Origin: Alloyangia pacifica
Lineage (GTDB): Bacteria > Pseudomonadota > Alphaproteobacteria > Rhodobacterales > Rhodobacteraceae
Length of the DNA stretch: 64,000 nt
Direction: 5' to 3'
NCBI RefSeq assembly: GCF_900116195.1
Contig: NZ_FOZW01000009.1
Coordinates: 1-64,000, forward strand
Position numbers and translations under genes: made by a program. Below are positions 61,096 through 64,000 of the stretch, piece by piece. Positions within the stretch are counted from its first letter, which is position 1, and each line of letters opens with the position of its first letter. The notes beneath the pieces were generated by a model. The model was not told the origin of the DNA. It did no database searches and was given only the letters and a program-made list of their open reading frames with translations.

Positions 61096-62657
61096 CAGGC
61101 GATTTCCTTCTGGAGCGTGTCGCGGAGGGTCAGCGCCTCCGCCAGGGTCATGCGGCTGCGGCATCCGGTTTCGGGCGTCTCTTCGCTGGCATCCGAGCGG
61201 AAATGCGCGCCGCGGTTCTCGCGACGGGTCAGCGCGGCAGCAGCGATCAGCGTCGCGGTCGCGGTCATGTTGAGCAGCGGTGCGCAGTGGGGCTGCGCGG
61301 CTTCCACGGCGGCGATCTCTCGCAGACAGGCACGCAGGCCTTCGGCATCGCGGATCACCCCTGCCCCCGCCGTCATCGCCGCGCGCAGTCGCGCGACCAG
61401 ATCGGGATCGGGGGCGGCGGCAACTTCGGGCTGTGGCAGTTCGAGGCGCGGCGCCTCCGACGTCGCACCGAGGCTGCCGGCGATATCGGCGGCGCATCGG
61501 CGGGCGTAGACCAGCGCCTCGAGCAGCCCGTTGGAGGCCAGCCGGTTGGCCCCGTGAAGCCCGGTCGAGGCGACCTCGCCGCAGGCCCAGAGACCGGCCA
61601 GCGAGCTGCGCCCGGCGGCATCGGTCTCGACGCCGCCCATGTGGTAATGCGCGGCGGCGGCAACGGGGATAGGCTTGGTGACCGGGTCGAACCCGGCGCG
61701 TTCACAAGCCGAGGCAACTCCGGGAAATTCCTCTGAAATCCTGCGCCCGAGCGCCGCGCGCGTGTCGAGCATCGGCCGCATGCCGCCCTGGCTCTGCGCA
61801 TAGACTGCGCGTGCCACCACGTCGCGCGGCGCCAGCTCTAGGTCAGGGTGCTTGCCCTCCATGAAGCGCTGCCCGATCCGGTTGACCAGCACGGCGCCTT
61901 CGCCGCGCAGCGCCTCGGTGGCCAATGGCGCGGGATCGAGGCCGAGGTCCATCGCGGTCGGGTGGAACTGTACGAACTCCATGTCCGCCATCACCGCGCC
62001 GGCCCGCGCCGCGAGCCCCGCGACCTGCCCGCGGATCCGTGCCGGGTTGGTGGTCAGCGCATAGAGGCCACCCGAGCCGCCGCCTGCCAGCAGCACAGCG
62101 GGCGTCTTCACGGCAACCGGCGTTCCGCCCTCGGCGGGCGCAAGCTCGACCGCGCTGACACGGCCCGCTGCGCTGCGCAGCGCGGTGGCGGCCCAGCCCT
62201 CGAGCACCTGCACCGAGGCGGCCTGCCGGACCTGCGCCACCAGAGCACGCATGATCTCGGCCCCGGCCTGATCGCCACGCACCCGCACCACGCGGGCAAA
62301 GGCATGCGCAGCCTCCCGCGAGAGCAGATATCCGCCCTCCGCGTCGCGATCGAAGGGTGCGCCAAGGTTGGTCAGCGTCAGGATATGGTCACGCGCCTCG
62401 CGAGTGACCGAGCGGGCCACCTCGGGATCGACGATCCCCGCACCCGCGCGCAGCGTGTCGGCGGCATGTGACTCGGGGCTGTCGGACTCGGCCATCGCAG
62501 CGGCGACCCCGCCCTGCGCCCAGGCCGAGCTTGCGCCCGTGCCCAAGGGATCGGGCGAGACCAGCAGCACCGGGCGCGGCGCCAGAGCCAAGGCGGCGTA
62601 GAGCGCGGCCAGGCCCGCGCCGAGGATGACCACGCGGCCGGTCGAAACCTCGTGCAA
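61095..62657 (-). CDS. nadB: L-aspartate oxidase
   Basis: 520 residues. FAD motif VVILGAGLAALYAALALAP at the N-terminus, GTGASSAWAQGGVAAAM, HYHMGGVETDAAGRSSLAGL and the late STGLHGANRLASNGLLEAL are succinate-dehydrogenase-like aspartate oxidase signatures. It oxidises aspartate to iminosuccinate for NadA. The start is TTG at 62657, four bases after the nadA stop. nadA-nadB-nadC is one operon. Confidence 0.95.
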   Translation of the reverse strand: MHEVSTGRVVILGAGLAALYAALALAPRPVLLVSPDPLGTGASSAWAQGGVAAAMAESDSPESHAADTLRAGAGIVDPEVARSVTREARDHILTLTNLGAPFDRDAEGGYLLSREAAHAFARVVRVRGDQAGAEIMRALVAQVRQAASVQVLEGWAATALRSAAGRVSAVELAPAEGGTPVAVKTPAVLLAGGGSGGLYALTTNPARIRGQVAGLAARAGAVMADMEFVQFHPTAMDLGLDPAPLATEALRGEGAVLVNRIGQRFMEGKHPDLELAPRDVVARAVYAQSQGGMRPMLDTRAALGRRISEEFPGVASACERAGFDPVTKPIPVAAAAHYHMGGVETDAAGRSSLAGLWACGEVASTGLHGANRLASNGLLEALVYARRCAADIAGSLGATSEAPRLELPQPEVAAAPDPDLVARLRAAMTAGAGVIRDAEGLRACLREIAAVEAAQPHCAPLLNMTATATLIAAAALTRRENRGAHFRSDASEETPETGCRSRMTLAEALTLRDTLQKEIA

Positions 62658-62660
62658 GGC

Positions 62661-63713
62661 TCAGGCTGCCTTGGGTTTCGACAGGTCGATCATCCGTTGC
62701 ACCGCGAGGCGTGCACCCTCGGCCACCGACGGATCGACCTCGACCGCGCCTTCCATGCTGTGCAGCGACCAGAGCACCTTCTCGAGGGTGATCATCTTCA
62801 TGTAGGGGCACATGTTGCAGGGCCCGACGAATTCGACCCCCGGCAAAGCATCCGAGATGTTCGAGGCCATCGAGCATTCGGTGACCAGCATCGCCTTGCC
62901 GGGCTGCTCGCGGGTCACGTAGTCGATGATCCCGGCGGTGGAGCCGGAGAAATCCGCCTCGGCCACCACGTCGGGCGGGCATTCGGGGTGCGCGATAATG
63001 CGGGTGTCGGGCTGCCAGCTGCGGAAGTCGCGCAGCTCGGCGGCGGTGAAACGCTCGTGCACGATGCACGACCCGTCGTACCAGACGATGGTCTTCTGCG
63101 GCACCTGCCTGGCGACGTTCTGCGCAAGGTACTTGTCCGGCGTCATGATGACCGTCTCAGCGTCCAGCGCGGCGACGATCTGCGCGGCGTTCGAGGAAGT
63201 GCAGCAGATGTCCGAGGCCGCCTTCACCGCCGCCGAGGTGTTGACGTAGGTGACCACCGGCGCGCCCGGGTAGCGGCGGCGCATTTCCGCGATGCCCTCG
63301 GGGGTGATGCTTTCGGCGAGCGAGCAGCCTGCCTCCATGTCGGGGATCAGCACGGTCTTCTCGGGGCTCAGGATCTTCGAGGTCTCGGCCATGAAATGCA
63401 CGCCGCATTGCACGATCACCTCGGCCTTCACCTTGGTCGCCTCGATCGCCAGCTGCAGGCTGTCGCCGACGACATCGGCGATGCCGTGGTAGATCTGCGG
63501 CGTCATGTAATTGTGCGCGAGGATGACCGCGTTGCGCTCTTTCTTCAGGCGGTTGATCGCCTCGACATAGGGTGCGTGGATCGCCCAGTCCGCCGGGGTC
63601 ACGACCCGGCTCATGGTCGCATAGACATCGCTCAGGCGCTCGGCGGCCTCCAGCGACGGCGCGAGGTCATAGTGCTGGCCGAGCGTTTCGGCGATGGTCG
63701 TCTGGTCGAGCAT
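62661..63713 (-). CDS. nadA: Quinolinate synthase
   Basis: 350 residues. [4Fe-4S] cysteines are expected in [24 protein letters not shown] and [11 protein letters not shown]; the EAGCSLAES and [12 protein letters not shown] segments are also typical of NadA. It condenses iminosuccinate with dihydroxyacetone phosphate to quinolinate. ATG at 63713 follows GAGGAGG; an upstream in-frame 34-codon extension is rejected. First gene of the nadABC operon. Confidence 0.96.
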   Translation of the reverse strand: MLDQTTIAETLGQHYDLAPSLEAAERLSDVYATMSRVVTPADWAIHAPYVEAINRLKKERNAVILAHNYMTPQIYHGIADVVGDSLQLAIEATKVKAEVIVQCGVHFMAETSKILSPEKTVLIPDMEAGCSLAESITPEGIAEMRRRYPGAPVVTYVNTSAAVKAASDICCTSSNAAQIVAALDAETVIMTPDKYLAQNVARQVPQKTIVWYDGSCIVHERFTAAELRDFRSWQPDTRIIAHPECPPDVVAEADFSGSTAGIIDYVTREQPGKAMLVTECSMASNISDALPGVEFVGPCNMCPYMKMITLEKVLWSLHSMEGAVEVDPSVAEGARLAVQRMIDLSKPKAA

Positions 63714-64000
63714 GAACCTGTTCCTCCTCAGGGTCTGCGGCGCGGCCTCATGTGTCAGATCAATGACACTCGGGCAGTCGCAGCGCGGAATAGCCGCATG
63801 TTGACCCAAGGACAAGGCGGGCTGGACAATAGATTGAGGTCATGGCGGCGGCGACAGCCCGCGGTGGATGCCGGTCTCCCTTTTAATTGAGACAAGACCA
63901 CAATCTTTACGAATGCTTGACCGGGCACTGGGCAAAGCGGTGCCGTGAATGCCGCCTGTCCGACACCCCTCCAAAAGAGCCCGCTCCTGCCGTCCGTCAG

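Noticed and set aside
1-64000. CRISPR array, tRNA, rRNA, phage integrase or toxin-antitoxin system
   Set aside because: No regularly spaced repeats, cloverleaf-forming sequences, rRNA segments, integrase motifs or small paired toxin-antitoxin genes were seen.

Overview
The window is high-GC, densely coding DNA with many long antisense shadow frames. It carries TRAP-TAXI and ABC amino-acid uptake systems, the HglS/antiquitin lysine route, the membrane-bound urate hydroxylase PuuD and a complete beta-hydroxyaspartate (BHAC) operon. Together these point to an alphaproteobacterium of the Rhodobacterales (Roseobacter-type). That assignment is inferred from gene content; there is no rRNA or other marker gene in the window. 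No rRNA, tRNA or CRISPR array was seen.

Left part (1-10.1 kb): the end of an ECF sigma factor gene with its anti-sigma partner; a surface-glycan type group (FkbM methyltransferase, GT61 glycosyltransferase, a P-loop sulfotransferase); an HWE sensor kinase; a cyanide-insensitive type bd oxidase (two subunits plus a 33-residue DUF2474 protein too short for routine ORF calling); and a degenerate MBL-like protein. A decayed IS21 istB fragment lies at about 10.4-10.55 kb.

10.7-36.7 kb is amino-acid catabolism in modules. (a) A minus-strand lysine/2-aminoadipate block: membrane protein, aminoadipate-semialdehyde dehydrogenase (AmaB/ALDH7 type), aminotransferase and HglS, with a divergent LysR. (b) A CLC channel. 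(c) A GntR regulator divergent from an ABC amino-acid importer, a class IV aminotransferase-like protein, an ornithine-cyclodeaminase family enzyme and a TauE/SafE exporter. (d) A TRAP-TAXI transporter, a LysR, an Asp/Glu racemase family protein, an aspartate-dehydrogenase-like (NadX) protein, a ThDP decarboxylase/synthase-like enzyme and two flavin amino-acid oxidases. Module (d) has no obvious described pathway and is the best candidate for something new.

An intact IS5-family element (37003-38052) follows. It abuts the 3' remnant of an AAA-ATPase gene whose 5' part is gone.

38.7-60.1 kb is a purine/ureide catabolic island. It holds XdhABC, an NCS2 permease, guanine deaminase and ureidoglycine aminohydrolase (AllE), then an IclR regulator (BhcR) divergent from bhcABCD, then a second NCS2 permease, ureidoglycolate lyase (AllA), a fused allantoinase-OHCU decarboxylase (PuuE-UraD), and PuuD. 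Two closely related LysR regulators sit beside the two oxidases (xdh and puuD). In logic, purines are degraded to glyoxylate, and the BHAC enzymes in the middle of the island can turn two glyoxylates into oxaloacetate without losing carbon. HIU hydrolase and an allantoate-degrading enzyme are not in the window. The right end is nadA-nadB-nadC for NAD synthesis from aspartate.
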